Counted from the first letter of the stretch, positions 52,131 to 60,771 are shown. The stretch: 64,000 nucleotides of DNA from JALHSW01 sp963720675 (GCA_963720675.1 CAVRGH010000010.1:1984001-2048000), one strand, 5' to 3'. Notes: generated by a model from the letters alone, not told the origin. Translations and numbers: made by a program.

Positions 52131-53648
52131 TCAGCTCTCGATGCGGGGGAAGAGCGGGTCGCCCTTCTCGAGCTTCGTGCCACTCGGGCCGAGCCCCCAC
52201 ACCGCAGCGTCGGGGAGGCGCTGGTCCTCGGGCGCACCGTCGAGGCCGAGCCGCTGCCAGAGCGCGCCGCACGCGTCCGGGATGATCGGCGACGCCAGGA
52301 GCGCGACGACCCGCAGCGCCTCGAGACAGTCCCCGAGGATGCCCGCGACCGCGGCGGTGTCACCGGCCTTGTGGACCTTCCACGGCTCGGAGTCCTCGAT
52401 GTACGAGTTGGTCGCGCCGATGAGCTCCCACACCGCGCCGTACGCGCCGGCGAAGTCGACCCGTTCGAGGTGGCGCGTGTTCTCGGCGAAGGCACGCTCG
52501 ACCGCCGCGACCAGTGGCCCCTCGGCACGTGCGTCGGGAGCGACCCCGTCGCAGTAGTTGACGGCCATGTTCAGCACTCGGTTCGCGAGGTTGCCGAAGT
52601 TGTTCGCGAGATCCGCGTTGTACCGGGCGACCATCGCCTCGAAGCTGAAGTCGCCGTCGGGGCCGAACCGCTGGTCCGCGAGGAAGTGGTACCGGAATCC
52701 GTCGGACCCGAAGGTCTCGACGAGGTCGGCGGGCGCGATCTGGTTGAGCCCCGTCTTGCTCATCTTCTCGCCACCCACGAGCAGGAACCCGTGCGCGAAG
52801 ACGCACTTCGGCGGCGCTTCCCCGGCGGCCATCAGCATCGCCGGCCAGTAGACCGCGTGGAACCGGACGATGTCCTTGCCGACGATGTGGAAGTCGACCG
52901 GCCAGTAGCGGTCGAACCGCGCCCGGTCGTCGCCGTACCCGATCGCGGTGCAGTAGTTGAAGAGCGCGTCGAACCACACGTACGCGACGTGCGCTGGGTC
53001 CCACGGGAGCGGCACGCCCCAGGTGATCGACGTGCGGCTCATCGAGAAGTCACGCAAGCCCTGCTTGATGAAGCCGAGCACCTCGTTGCGTCGCGTGTCG
53101 GGCTGCACCGCCTCGGGATGCGCTGCGTAGTGCTCGAGCAGTCGGTCCTCGAAGGCGGAGAGCTTGAAGAAGTAGTTCTCCTCGGTGACGCGCTCCACGG
53201 GCCGCTTGTGGATCGGGCACAACCCGTCGACGAGCTCGTCTTCGGTGTAATAGGCCTCGCAGGAAACGCAATAGAGGCCTTCGTACGTGCCGCGCTCGAT
53301 GTACCCGTTGTCGTAGATCTTCTGGATGAACTCCTGGAAGGCGGCGTGGTGGCGCGGCTCGGTCGTTCGGATGAAGTCGGTGTTGGTGATCTCGAGCTGT
53401 CGCCAGGCCTCGCGGTACCGCTCACTCGTGCGGTCGGCCCACTCCTGGGGAGTGACGCCGTGCTCGTCCGCAGCGCGCTGCACCTTGAGGCCGTGCTCGT
53501 CGGTGCCGGTGAGGAACTGCACGTCGTCGCCCCAGAGCCGTCGCCACCGGGCGAGGACGTCGGCCGCGACGGTGGGGTACGCGTGCCCGATGTGAGGCGC
53601 GTCGTTCACGTAGTAGATCGGCGTGGTGACGTAGAACGGCGTGCCCAT
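52131..53648 (-). CDS. metG: methionine--tRNA ligase
   Basis: 505 aa class I synthetase. It starts MGTPFYVTTPIYYVNDAPHI with the HIGH motif in APHIGHAYP, and KMSKS appears as GGEKMSKTGLN. Zinc knuckle residues occur in YCVSCEAYYT and GLCPIH. The C-terminal tRNA-binding (EMAP-like) domain of the E. coli enzyme is absent, as in many actinobacteria. ATG 53648 is chosen because the family starts there; the frame stays open upstream into rsmI only because of a frameshift in that gene. Confidence 0.95.
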   Translation of the reverse strand: MGTPFYVTTPIYYVNDAPHIGHAYPTVAADVLARWRRLWGDDVQFLTGTDEHGLKVQRAADEHGVTPQEWADRTSERYREAWRQLEITNTDFIRTTEPRHHAAFQEFIQKIYDNGYIERGTYEGLYCVSCEAYYTEDELVDGLCPIHKRPVERVTEENYFFKLSAFEDRLLEHYAAHPEAVQPDTRRNEVLGFIKQGLRDFSMSRTSITWGVPLPWDPAHVAYVWFDALFNYCTAIGYGDDRARFDRYWPVDFHIVGKDIVRFHAVYWPAMLMAAGEAPPKCVFAHGFLLVGGEKMSKTGLNQIAPADLVETFGSDGFRYHFLADQRFGPDGDFSFEAMVARYNADLANNFGNLANRVLNMAVNYCDGVAPDARAEGPLVAAVERAFAENTRHLERVDFAGAYGAVWELIGATNSYIEDSEPWKVHKAGDTAAVAGILGDCLEALRVVALLASPIIPDACGALWQRLGLDGAPEDQRLPDAAVWGLGPSGTKLEKGDPLFPRIES

Positions 53649-53709
53649 CACACCCACGATACGACCCTGGATGCGTCCCTCACCTTCCCATTCGACGCTC
53701 AGAGACGCA

Positions 53710-54554
53710 TCACGACCGGCGCTGGGCGAGCACCGCGTCGTACGCGCGCGCCGGCGCGCCACGCCGAGGCGCGCCGCGACCCGGTCGGCGGCCTCGCGAG
53801 TCGACGCTCCCGCCTCGAGCTCGGTGCGCGCGGCCTCGGCGACGTCGTCGTCGGTGGCCGCGGCGGCAGGCGGGGCGCCGCCCAGCACGATCACGTGCTC
53901 GCCCCGTGGCGGCTGCGCGGCGACGTGCTCGATCGCGGCGGCGAGGGTGCCGCGGAAGGTCTCCTCGTGCACCTTGGTGAGCTCACGCGCCACCGCGACC
54001 GGTCGACCGTCCCCGCATGCGGCGGCCAGGTCGGCGAGGGTCGCGGCAACACGGGGAGGGGCCTCGAAGAGCACGACCGTGCGCGCCTCGGCGGCAACGA
54101 CCGCGAGCCGCTCGCGGCGCTCGCTCCCCTTGCGGGGCAGGAAGCCCTCGAACACGAACCGGTCGGTCGGCAGTCCCGACACCACGAGCGCGGCGAGTGC
54201 AGCGCTCGGCCCGGGGACGACATCGACGCGGAGGCCGGCCTCGGCACACACCCGGGCCACGCGCGACCCCGGATCCGAGACGCCGGGCATCCCGGCGTCG
54301 GTGACGAGCGCGACGGTCCCGCCCCGTCGGATCTCGTCGACCAGGTCGCCCGCCCGCTGCCGTTCGTTGTGCTCGTGCACCGCGACCAGCCGCCCGCGCG
54401 CGGAGACACCGGCGTGCGTGAGGAGCGTCCGCGTGCGACGGGTGTCCTCCGCCGCGATCACGTCGGCGTCCCGCAGCACCTCGACAGCCCGCGGCGAGAG
54501 GTCGCCGAGGTTCCCGATCGGCGTCGCGACGAGCACGAGCCGCCCCTCAGGCAC
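53710..54554 (-). CDS. rsmI: 16S rRNA 2'-O-ribose C1402 methyltransferase, frameshifted end
   Basis: About 280 aa SAM enzyme acting on 16S rRNA C1402. Motifs: LVLVATPIGNLGDLSPRA and VIAAEDTRRTRTLL, with VVPGPSAALAALVVSGLP and FVFEGFLPRKGSERRERL. The expected end AYDAVLAQRRS and stop (53710-53712) is in another frame; the switch is in a CG-dinucleotide run near 53742-53762. Without correction the frame continues into metG, making a false 829-aa fusion. GTG 54554 overlaps the DUF192 stop by eight bases. Confidence 0.9.
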
Positions 54555-54909
54555 TGGAGTCGTCCGGTCCCGACACCTCGACCGCGTCACCGACCCGCAA
54601 GCGCCAGCGCTCGGTGGCACCTGCCGCTGCTTCGATCACGAAGCGAGCCCGGAGCACCGGTCGCGAGATCCGACCCGGCTCGAGGGTCGCGATCCGCACG
54701 ACGCGTCCGTCCTCGGCGCACCAGACGACGTCGATCGGGAACCGCATGCGGAACGTGTGCACCTGGCGACAGGGCCGGAGCACCAGTGCGCCGTCGAGCT
54801 CGTCGCGTCCGAGCAACCCGCGCCGACGCTCGGCCCGCGTGGCCGCGACCTCGGCGGCCGCGAGCACCTCGTCGTCTCCATTGGGAACGCGTCGCACGAG
54901 CCAGGACAT
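54547..54909 (-). CDS. DUF192 domain-containing protein
   Basis: 120 aa. The DUF192 core is RRRGLLGRDELDGALVL, CRQVHTFRMRFPIDVVW and a beta strand RFVIEAAAGATERWRLRVGD. Family members are small envelope or cytosolic proteins of unknown function. No signal peptide is seen, unlike many members. It lies between the YchF-like gene and rsmI and overlaps the rsmI start. Confidence 0.85.
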   Translation of the reverse strand: MSWLVRRVPNGDDEVLAAAEVAATRAERRRGLLGRDELDGALVLRPCRQVHTFRMRFPIDVVWCAEDGRVVRIATLEPGRISRPVLRARFVIEAAAGATERWRLRVGDAVEVSGPDDSSA

Positions 54910-54925
54910 CCCGCCTCCGGCTGCC

Positions 54926-55948
54926 TCACACGTTGAACCGGATCTCCAGCACGTCGCCGTCGGCGACGATGTAGTCCTTTCCCTCGACCCGCAGCTTCCC
55001 GGCGTCCTTCGCCTTCGTCCACGAGCCGATGTCGAGCAGCTCCTGCCAGTCGATCACCTCGGCACGGATGAAGCCACGCTGCAGGTCCGAGTGGATGACC
55101 CCGGCGCACTCGGGCGCGGCGGCACCGGCTCGGAACGTCCACGCGCGCGACTCCTTGTCGCCCGTCGTCAGGAAGGTCCGACGCCCGAGCAGGCGCAACG
55201 CGGCACGGGCCAGGCGCGGCACGACGCTCTCGGGGATCCCCAGATCAGCGAGCAGCTCCGCTCGCTCCGTGCCTTGGGCCGCGACGACGTCCGGGTCGCC
55301 TTCGAGCTCGATGCACACCGCGAACGCGTCGTCCCCGAAAGGCGCCGCGAGCGCGTCCGCCTCCCCGAGCTGGTCGGTGCCGACGTTGACGACGACGAGC
55401 GCCGGCTTGTTCGTCAGGAGGAACGCCGGCGCGAGCAGCGCACGCTCGGCCTCGGTGAGATCCGCGCGGTAGATCGGAGTCCCGTCCGACAACACGGCCT
55501 CGGCACGCTCGAGCGCGGCGATCTCGGCCGCGAGCGTCTTGTCGCCCTTGGCGGCGCGCCGCTGCTTGTACACCCGCGACTCGACCGACTCGAGGTCGGC
55601 GAGGATCAGCTCCTCCTCCAGCGCGGCGAGCTCCTTCGCGGCGTCGTGCCCGTCGTCGGCGCGCACGGTGAGCATGAGGGCGTCGGAGTCGCGCACGCTG
55701 CCCAGGAGGCGGCTCCCCAACCCCTTGCCGGCCTCGGTGGACAGCCCGGGGAGGTACGCGAGCTGGAGCGTGGCCGGCACCACCTTCTCGGACTCCGACA
55801 TCGCCGCGAGCTTCGCCAACCGTTCGTCGGGGATCGCCACCTGACCCAGGATGCGCTCGGCCGCGGCCGACACGTCCTGCCCGGTCAGCGCCGCGAACAA
55901 CGACGCGTGGCCGGAATCCGCGAGGCCCAGCAGGCCGAGGTGCTCCAT
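54926..55948 (-). CDS. YchF/OLA1-like protein with degenerate GTPase motifs
   Basis: 340 aa. The C-terminal half keeps the YchF TGS domain: TFLTTGDKESRAWTFRAG, HSDLQRGFIRAEVIDW and VEGKDYIVADGDVLEIRFNV. The P-loop is GLADSGHAS (residues 8-16), where GxxxxGKS is expected, so the lysine is histidine. The switch motif DxxG reads YLPG, and the base-specificity motif NxxE reads NVGTD. It is therefore unlikely to hydrolyse ATP or GTP by the usual mechanism. The helical coiled-coil insert (ESVESRVYKQRRAAKGDKT) is retained. It may act as a ribosome-binding or regulatory relative of a canonical YchF elsewhere. Confidence 0.88.
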   Translation of the reverse strand: MEHLGLLGLADSGHASLFAALTGQDVSAAAERILGQVAIPDERLAKLAAMSESEKVVPATLQLAYLPGLSTEAGKGLGSRLLGSVRDSDALMLTVRADDGHDAAKELAALEEELILADLESVESRVYKQRRAAKGDKTLAAEIAALERAEAVLSDGTPIYRADLTEAERALLAPAFLLTNKPALVVVNVGTDQLGEADALAAPFGDDAFAVCIELEGDPDVVAAQGTERAELLADLGIPESVVPRLARAALRLLGRRTFLTTGDKESRAWTFRAGAAAPECAGVIHSDLQRGFIRAEVIDWQELLDIGSWTKAKDAGKLRVEGKDYIVADGDVLEIRFNV

Positions 55949-56013
55949 GGCTGTCGAGGATACGTTCAGGGGCCGTTGCGTCCGGCCCCGGGCGCCGAAG
56001 GGGGACCCCCGAG

Positions 56014-56463
56014 ATGACCGAGCTCCAGGAGATCGCCGACCGACTCGCCATCGAGGCGCTGCTGAGCAAGTACGCGTGGGCGCTCGACACCAAGCAGTTC
56101 GACGACCTCGACGACGTCTTCACGCCTGACGCGCAGCTCGACTACACGACGGCCGGCGGCATCAAGGGGGCGTACCCCGAGGTGAAGGCCTGGCTCACGC
56201 AGGTGCTGCCGTTCTTCCCGGCGTACCAGCACCTCGTGACCAACAAGGAGATCACCGTCGACGGCGACACCGCGACGAGCCGGGCCGGGTTCTACAACCC
56301 GATGGGCCACGACCGCGCCGACGGCACCCGGGCCTACTTCCATTGCGGCGGCGAGTACCGGGACCAGCTCGTCCGCACGGCCGACGGCTGGAGGATCGCG
56401 AACCGGTTCGAGCAGACGATCTGGACGGACGGCGAGCTGCCCGCCACCCTGCCCGGGACCTAG
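56014..56463 (+). CDS. SnoaL-like (NTF2-fold) protein
   Basis: 149 aa. Typical SnoaL_4 entry: IADRLAIEALLSKYAWALDT, then FDDLDDVFTPDAQLDYT, with conserved YQHLVTNKEITVDGDTATS and the end GGEYRDQLVRTADGWRIANR. Members of this family are dehydratases, isomerases or ring hydroxylases; the aspartate and histidine positions needed for a specific reaction are partly present but not diagnostic. It is divergent from the YchF-like gene over 65 bases with a GGGGG site before the ATG. Confidence 0.8.
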   Translation: MTELQEIADRLAIEALLSKYAWALDTKQFDDLDDVFTPDAQLDYTTAGGIKGAYPEVKAWLTQVLPFFPAYQHLVTNKEITVDGDTATSRAGFYNPMGHDRADGTRAYFHCGGEYRDQLVRTADGWRIANRFEQTIWTDGELPATLPGT

Positions 56464-56470
56464 CCCCGCG

Positions 56471-57718
56471 TCAGCAGGCCAGCGCGGTGGCGGCGCCGGC
56501 GCGGAGCGCACCCGACGGCGACGACGTCTGGATCGGGCTGCCCGGGATCGGCGCCGCAGTCGACTCGAGCCGGTACTCGACCTGCGCCGGGGTGATCCCC
56601 GGGCACTTGGCGACCACGAGCGCCGCGGCGGCCGACACGAACGGTGTCGCCATCGAGGTCCCCGACATGCTCAGGTACGTGCTGCCGAGGTAGTCGGACC
56701 AGATGTTGGTCCCCGGCGCGGCGAGATCGACGTCGGGTCCGTGCTGCGAGAACGGCGCGAGCGTGTCGACGCCCTGGCCCGTCGCCGCGACCGAGATCAC
56801 ACCCGGGTACGCCGCCGGGTACTCCGCGGTGCACGACCCGTCGTTGCCCGCAGCCGCGACCACCACGACGCCGGACGCGATCGCTGCCTCGACCGTGGTC
56901 TGCAGTGATGGCGAGGTGTCCGGTCCCCCGAGGCTCATCGAGATGACCTGGGCACCGTTGCCGACCGCGAAGTTGATGCCGTTGATGAGCTGGGAGATGT
57001 CGCCCTGTCCGTTCGCGTCGAGCACGCGGACCGTCATGATCGTGCTCATCGGCGCACCGCCGACCCCACCGATCCCCTGGGCACGGGCACCGATGATGCC
57101 GGCGACGTGGGTGCCATGGCCGTTCTGGTCGTTCGTCCCATCGCCACCCGCCACGACCCGGTCGCTGCCCGCGACGACGGCTCCGGCGAGATCCGGGTGC
57201 GTCGCCTGCACGCCCGAGTCGAGCACCGCGACCTTCACCCCGGCACCGTTGCTCGGCACGTTCGCCCATGCCTCGGGGAACGACGCCTGGTTGATCCCCC
57301 ACTGGTTCTGGCTGGCAGCGAACGGCATGCTGCCCGCGTACAGGGGTTCGGTCGTCGCCGCGGATGCCGTGACGACCTGGTCGACCTCGACCGCGACGAC
57401 GTCGCCGACCGTGGCCTCGATCGTCGCGACGTCCGCCTGCTGCTCCGCGACCGTCGCGGCGTCGAACGTGACCGCCTCGTTCGCGCCGCTGCCGTCGTCG
57501 ACGACGGCGAAGTACTGCGTCTTGCCCGCGGCGCTCACGACCGGGGCGCTGCACGCGCCGGTCAGCGGCGCGGCCACCGGGGCCGAGGCGGCGGGAGCGG
57601 GCGCGACGGCCGGCGAACAGGCGGTGAGCGCCAGCGTGCCGAGCACGAGTCCGCCGACGAGCAGGCGTCGGGTCCGGGGGGACACGGGAAATCGGGATGC
57701 ACGCAACGACCGAGCCAT
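56471..57718 (-). CDS. S8 family serine peptidase (subtilase), lipoprotein, copy A
   Basis: 415 aa. The signal ends LVLGTLALTAC, a lipobox, so the mature protein is lipid-anchored at a cysteine. The triad is visible: VAVLDSGVQATHPDL (aspartate), GHGTHVAGIIGA (histidine) and GTSMATPFVSA (serine). An inhibitor-like pro-region precedes it. The sequence ends AGAATALAC, with a C-terminal cysteine as in the neighbouring paralogue. Acts outside the membrane on unknown proteins. A 232-base gap with two hairpins separates it from copy B. Confidence 0.9.
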   Translation of the reverse strand: MARSLRASRFPVSPRTRRLLVGGLVLGTLALTACSPAVAPAPAASAPVAAPLTGACSAPVVSAAGKTQYFAVVDDGSGANEAVTFDAATVAEQQADVATIEATVGDVVAVEVDQVVTASAATTEPLYAGSMPFAASQNQWGINQASFPEAWANVPSNGAGVKVAVLDSGVQATHPDLAGAVVAGSDRVVAGGDGTNDQNGHGTHVAGIIGARAQGIGGVGGAPMSTIMTVRVLDANGQGDISQLINGINFAVGNGAQVISMSLGGPDTSPSLQTTVEAAIASGVVVVAAAGNDGSCTAEYPAAYPGVISVAATGQGVDTLAPFSQHGPDVDLAAPGTNIWSDYLGSTYLSMSGTSMATPFVSAAAALVVAKCPGITPAQVEYRLESTAAPIPGSPIQTSSPSGALRAGAATALAC

Positions 57719-57758
57719 GGCTCAGACCTCGTCTCGACTTGGGTCAAAAACGAGAACA

Positions 57759-57785
57759 CCGGCACCTAGCGTTGGCTAGGGCCGG
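57759..57785. promoter_or_regulatory. hairpin upstream of subtilase copy A
   Basis: CCGGC (57759-57763) and CCTAGC (57765-57770) pair with GCTAGG and GCCGG at 57775-57785 across a GTTG loop, with one bulged A. It lies about 40 bases before the copy A start. It could be a terminator for copy B or a leader structure; no T tract follows on the minus strand except TTTTT 10 bases later (57745-57749 region). Confidence 0.45.
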
Positions 57786-57897
57786 TTTCGCTTGGCTCCC
57801 CGTCAGTCTGAGCGACCAGTTGGCGGCCGACGGATCGATGCCTCCCCGAGAGAGGTGGATCGGTGTTCACTCCGTCTCTTTGACGGAACATGTTCAG

Positions 57898-57918
57898 TTG
57901 ACCACGGAGAGTGGTCAA
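57898..57918. terminator. hairpin after subtilase copy B stop
   Basis: Perfect 8-bp stem TTGACCAC/GTGGTCAA with a 5-base loop, 32 bases after the copy B stop (57951). The sequence could also be a symmetric operator; position favours termination. A 10-bp palindrome GAACATGTTC stands next to it at 57886-57895. Confidence 0.5.
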
Positions 57919-57950
57919 AACGCAAGGTCGCGGGTCGGCCCGCCGATCGC

Positions 57951-59165
57951 TCAGCAGGGCAGCGCGGTCGCGGCCCCGGCCTTGGCGAGGCCCACGTTCG
58001 TGAACCCTGCGATCGGCGCGCCCGCGGTCGCGGTGAGCCGCGCCAGCACGTCGTCCGGCGTGTAGCTCGGGCACTGCTGCACCACGAGCGCCGCGATCGC
58101 GGCGACGTGGGGCGTGGCCATCGACGTGCCGCTCTTGTAGCCGTAGTTCAGGGTGCGGAGCGTCGACCACACGTTGGTGCCCGCGGCGGCGACGTCGACG
58201 TAGGTCCCGTAGTTCGAGTACGAGGCTTTCGCAGCCGCTGTCGAGTCGACCGCGCCCACCGCGACCACACCCGGGTACGCCGCGGGGTACAGCGGGGACG
58301 TCGAGTTGTTGTTGCCCGCGGCCGCGACCACGACGACGCCGCGGCTCACGGCGGTGTCGATCGCGGTCTGCAACGTGCTCGACGGCGACGAGCCACCGAG
58401 GCTGAGGTTGATCACCTGCGCCCGCCCACCGGACGGCGACTGGTCCGACGCCCAGAGCACACCCTCCGCGACGGTCGCGTACGAACCGGAGCCCTGGCAG
58501 TTGAGCACGCGGACCGGCACGACCGTCGAGTGCGGCGCGCCGCCCACGACTCCGATCGTGTTGTCCGCCGCGGCGATCGTGCCGGCAACGTGCGTGCCGT
58601 GCCCGAAGCCGTCGATGCGGCCGAAGTCGCTGGCGATGTCGTCGACGACGAAGTCCCGGCCCGGCACGACCTGACTCGGACCGAGATCCGGGTGGTCGGC
58701 CTGGACGCCGCTGTCGACGACCGCGACGCGCACGCCGGTGCCGGCGAAGCCGTTCATGTTCCATGCGGGCACGAAGTCGTCGAACGTGTCGGTGAACCCG
58801 TACTGGAGCGTGGCGTAGTCAGGGTCGTCGCTCGGGTCGACCGGTACGTCGAGCGACTGGACAGGGTGGTCCTGCTCGACGGTGAGGACATCGCCGCCCA
58901 CCTCGAGCTTCGCGACCTCCTGCTGGACCTCGGCGTTCGTCGTCGCCTCGAACGTGACGACATCGGTGCTGCCGTCGTCGCTCTTCACCAGTGCGACCTT
59001 GTCGGCGGAATCGGGCGGCGCATCGGACGCGCAGAGCGCGTGGGCATCCGGGGGTGAGGGTGGGGGCGTCGCCGGGGGCGGGGGAGCGACCGGCGCGCAC
59101 GCAGCGAGCACGATCGCGCCGAGACCGAGGGTGAGCGTCAACCCCCGTCGGGCCCGTGAACTCAT
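57951..59165 (-). CDS. S8 family serine peptidase (subtilase), lipoprotein, copy B
   Basis: 404 aa. The lipobox reads GAIVLAAC after a short basic start. The proline-rich segment VAPPPPATPPPSPPD follows the lipid anchor. Triad motifs: VAVVDSGVQADHPDL, GHGTHVAGTIAA and GTSMATPHVAA. The end is AGAATALPC. It shares architecture, internal cysteine (VVQQCPSYTP, cf. VVAKCPGITP) and C-terminal cysteine with copy A. ATG 59165 is the start; a longer frame upstream overlaps bL37. Secreted and membrane anchored. Confidence 0.9.
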   Translation of the reverse strand: MSSRARRGLTLTLGLGAIVLAACAPVAPPPPATPPPSPPDAHALCASDAPPDSADKVALVKSDDGSTDVVTFEATTNAEVQQEVAKLEVGGDVLTVEQDHPVQSLDVPVDPSDDPDYATLQYGFTDTFDDFVPAWNMNGFAGTGVRVAVVDSGVQADHPDLGPSQVVPGRDFVVDDIASDFGRIDGFGHGTHVAGTIAAADNTIGVVGGAPHSTVVPVRVLNCQGSGSYATVAEGVLWASDQSPSGGRAQVINLSLGGSSPSSTLQTAIDTAVSRGVVVVAAAGNNNSTSPLYPAAYPGVVAVGAVDSTAAAKASYSNYGTYVDVAAAGTNVWSTLRTLNYGYKSGTSMATPHVAAIAALVVQQCPSYTPDDVLARLTATAGAPIAGFTNVGLAKAGAATALPC

Positions 59166-59253
59166 CTGGTGCGATCCCCTCGTCCTCGCTGCCGACCGTG
59201 CCCCACGGGTCAGAACGTCGTCTGCGTCAGCTGATCGCTTGAGCGTATCGGGC

Positions 59254-59267
59254 GGGTCGTACGACCC
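59254..59267. promoter_or_regulatory. 14-bp perfect palindrome in subtilase B/bL37 divergent region
   Basis: GGGTCGTACGACCC is its own reverse complement. It lies about 90 bases from each gene start (59165 minus, 59361 plus), the usual position of a repressor or activator site. No factor can be named. Confidence 0.5.
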
Positions 59268-59360
59268 ACCACCAGCCGTGTCCGAGGGTCGCCGGATCGG
59301 CAACATGCCCGGGCGACGCCCGCCCGCCTATCCTGGCCATCCCCCGTACGGAGGCTCCTG

Positions 59361-59450
59361 GTGTCCAAGAAGACGAAGAAGCGCAAGCTCAAGGCCCGCC
59401 GCAACAAGGCGAACCACGGCAAGAAGCCGAACGCCGGCCGTCGCAGCTAG
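59361..59450 (+). CDS. large ribosomal protein bL37
   Basis: 29 aa, very basic: VSKKTKKRKLKARRNKANHG then KKPNAGRRS. The core KKNKANHGKRPN-like pattern is that of bL37, first seen in mycobacterial 50S structures. The GTG start follows GGAGG with six bases of spacing, and a TATCCT -10-like box lies near 59329. It is far below the usual gene length cutoff. Confidence 0.82.
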   Translation: MSKKTKKRKLKARRNKANHGKKPNAGRRS

Positions 59451-59522
59451 CCCCGAGCGCGGGTCGACCACGACCCACGCTTCGCCGCAATCCCCCGCTT
59501 CGTGCCCGGTCTCCGGGCCCGA

Positions 59523-60695
59523 TCAGTTGTCCCGCCAGGGCGGAGGACGCGCTCCACGCCGCACCGCCGTGCACCTGGACGTGGTGGCGCCGGCACCGCA
59601 GCTCGAGGTTGTCGAGATCGGTCGGGCCGCCCCGAATCCAGTGATCGAGGTGGTGGGCGTCGCACCAGCCAGGCGGGGCGGAACAACCGGGTTCGATGCA
59701 CCCACCATCGCGTACCGCGAGCGCCCGGTGCTGCGCGGCCGACACGACCGGCGTCCGGCGTCCCAGGTCGAGGACGACGGACTTCCCCCGCATCACGATG
59801 CGGCCGACGTTCGAGTCGCACGCCAGGCACTCCAGCGTCGCCTGGGTGATCGGTCCGATCCCGACCAGCTCCCGGCGGAACGACTCCAGGTCGGCCGGCG
59901 GCTCGCTCCGCAGCCTGCCGACGTCGACGAGCACGTCGAGGTTGACCCGGCGTGCGCCGCCGGACCCCTGCGCCAGCGCGATCAGCGCGTCGGCCCGTCG
60001 CTGGGGCAAGGAGCGCACGCGAACGCTGCCGTCGGTGGGATCTGGGGCGTCGAGCGCGTCGAGTGCCGCGAGGACGATCGCCCCGCCCTCCGGATCGAGC
60101 AGGCCGCTCAGTGCGACCGCACCGCCGAACGTGGTGGACGCGTGGAGATGCCAACGGTCGACCTGCAGCGCGGCGGGTGCACGGTCCAGGTCGTCGTCGG
60201 CCAGGCTCTGCCACCTCCGAGCGAGGCGCCGGAACTGCTCGGGTGCGATGCTCGGTCGCGGCGTCGAGCAGCGAGTCCTCCTGGACGATCGAACACGGCT
60301 TCGCGATGGCGCGTCGGCACGGGCGAGCAGCTTGACGTTGGCCGCCGACACGTCGCCCGCGGCCATCGACTTCGCGGTGCGCGGGTGCTCGCTGCACGAG
60401 ACGCGCGGCGCGCAGGAGGTCGCTCGCGTCGCGGCGAGTCACCGACCCGTGCTTCGCGAGCCAGCCGACCGGGTGCATCGACCCCTTCGTCGGCGCACGC
60501 CCCGACGGCATCCCACTCGCCGAGCGCTCGGAGCACCTCGGCTTCGAGCCGGTCCCGCCGGTCGAGCAGCTCGACGAGGTGCGCCGACCGGGCCGCGTTC
60601 GACCATCCCTCCCGATCCTCGGCCTGGAGCGCGTCGACCGCCGCGCCCAGGCGGGCGAGCGGGTCGAGCCGATTGTCGGTGCGAGCGCCGGACAT
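59523..60695 (-). pseudogene. DUF222/HNH endonuclease-like gene, broken by several frameshifts
   Basis: DUF222-HNH proteins are common multi-copy genes of actinobacteria with a C-terminal nuclease-like domain. Starting at ATG 60695 (MSGARTDNRLDPLARLGAAV), the DUF222 part EVLRALGEWDAVGACADEG is in one frame; VGWLAKHGSVTRRDASDLLR in a second; AAGDVSAANVKLLARAD and PEQFRRLARRWQSLADDD in a third, with SIVQEDSLLDAATEHRT back in the second. The HNH domain is recognised in CIEPGCSAPPGWCDAHHLDHW and CRRHHVQVHGG. At least four shifts are needed, so it is either a decaying gene or a badly sequenced stretch. A 26-bp leader motif lies upstream. The end is uncertain. Confidence 0.8.
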
Positions 60696-60705
60696 GTCCC
60701 GACCT

Positions 60706-60731
60706 TCGCACGGGGGTATGACAGCTACGTC
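60706..60731 (-). promoter_or_regulatory. 26-bp leader motif, copy 2
   Basis: On the gene strand GACGTAGCTGTCATACCCCC then GTGCGA, ending 11 bases before the HNH gene ATG (60695). It differs at two positions from the motif at 25312-25337. Confidence 0.6.
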
Positions 60732-60771
60732 CGACGGCAGGTTCCGCAGGACGGACAACGCAGAACGTGTT

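Noticed and set aside
57886..57895. GAACATGTTC as a LexA/SOS box
   Set aside because: The half-sites are two bases apart, whereas the Gram-positive LexA box has four bases between GAAC and GTTC. The neighbouring genes are subtilases, not repair genes.
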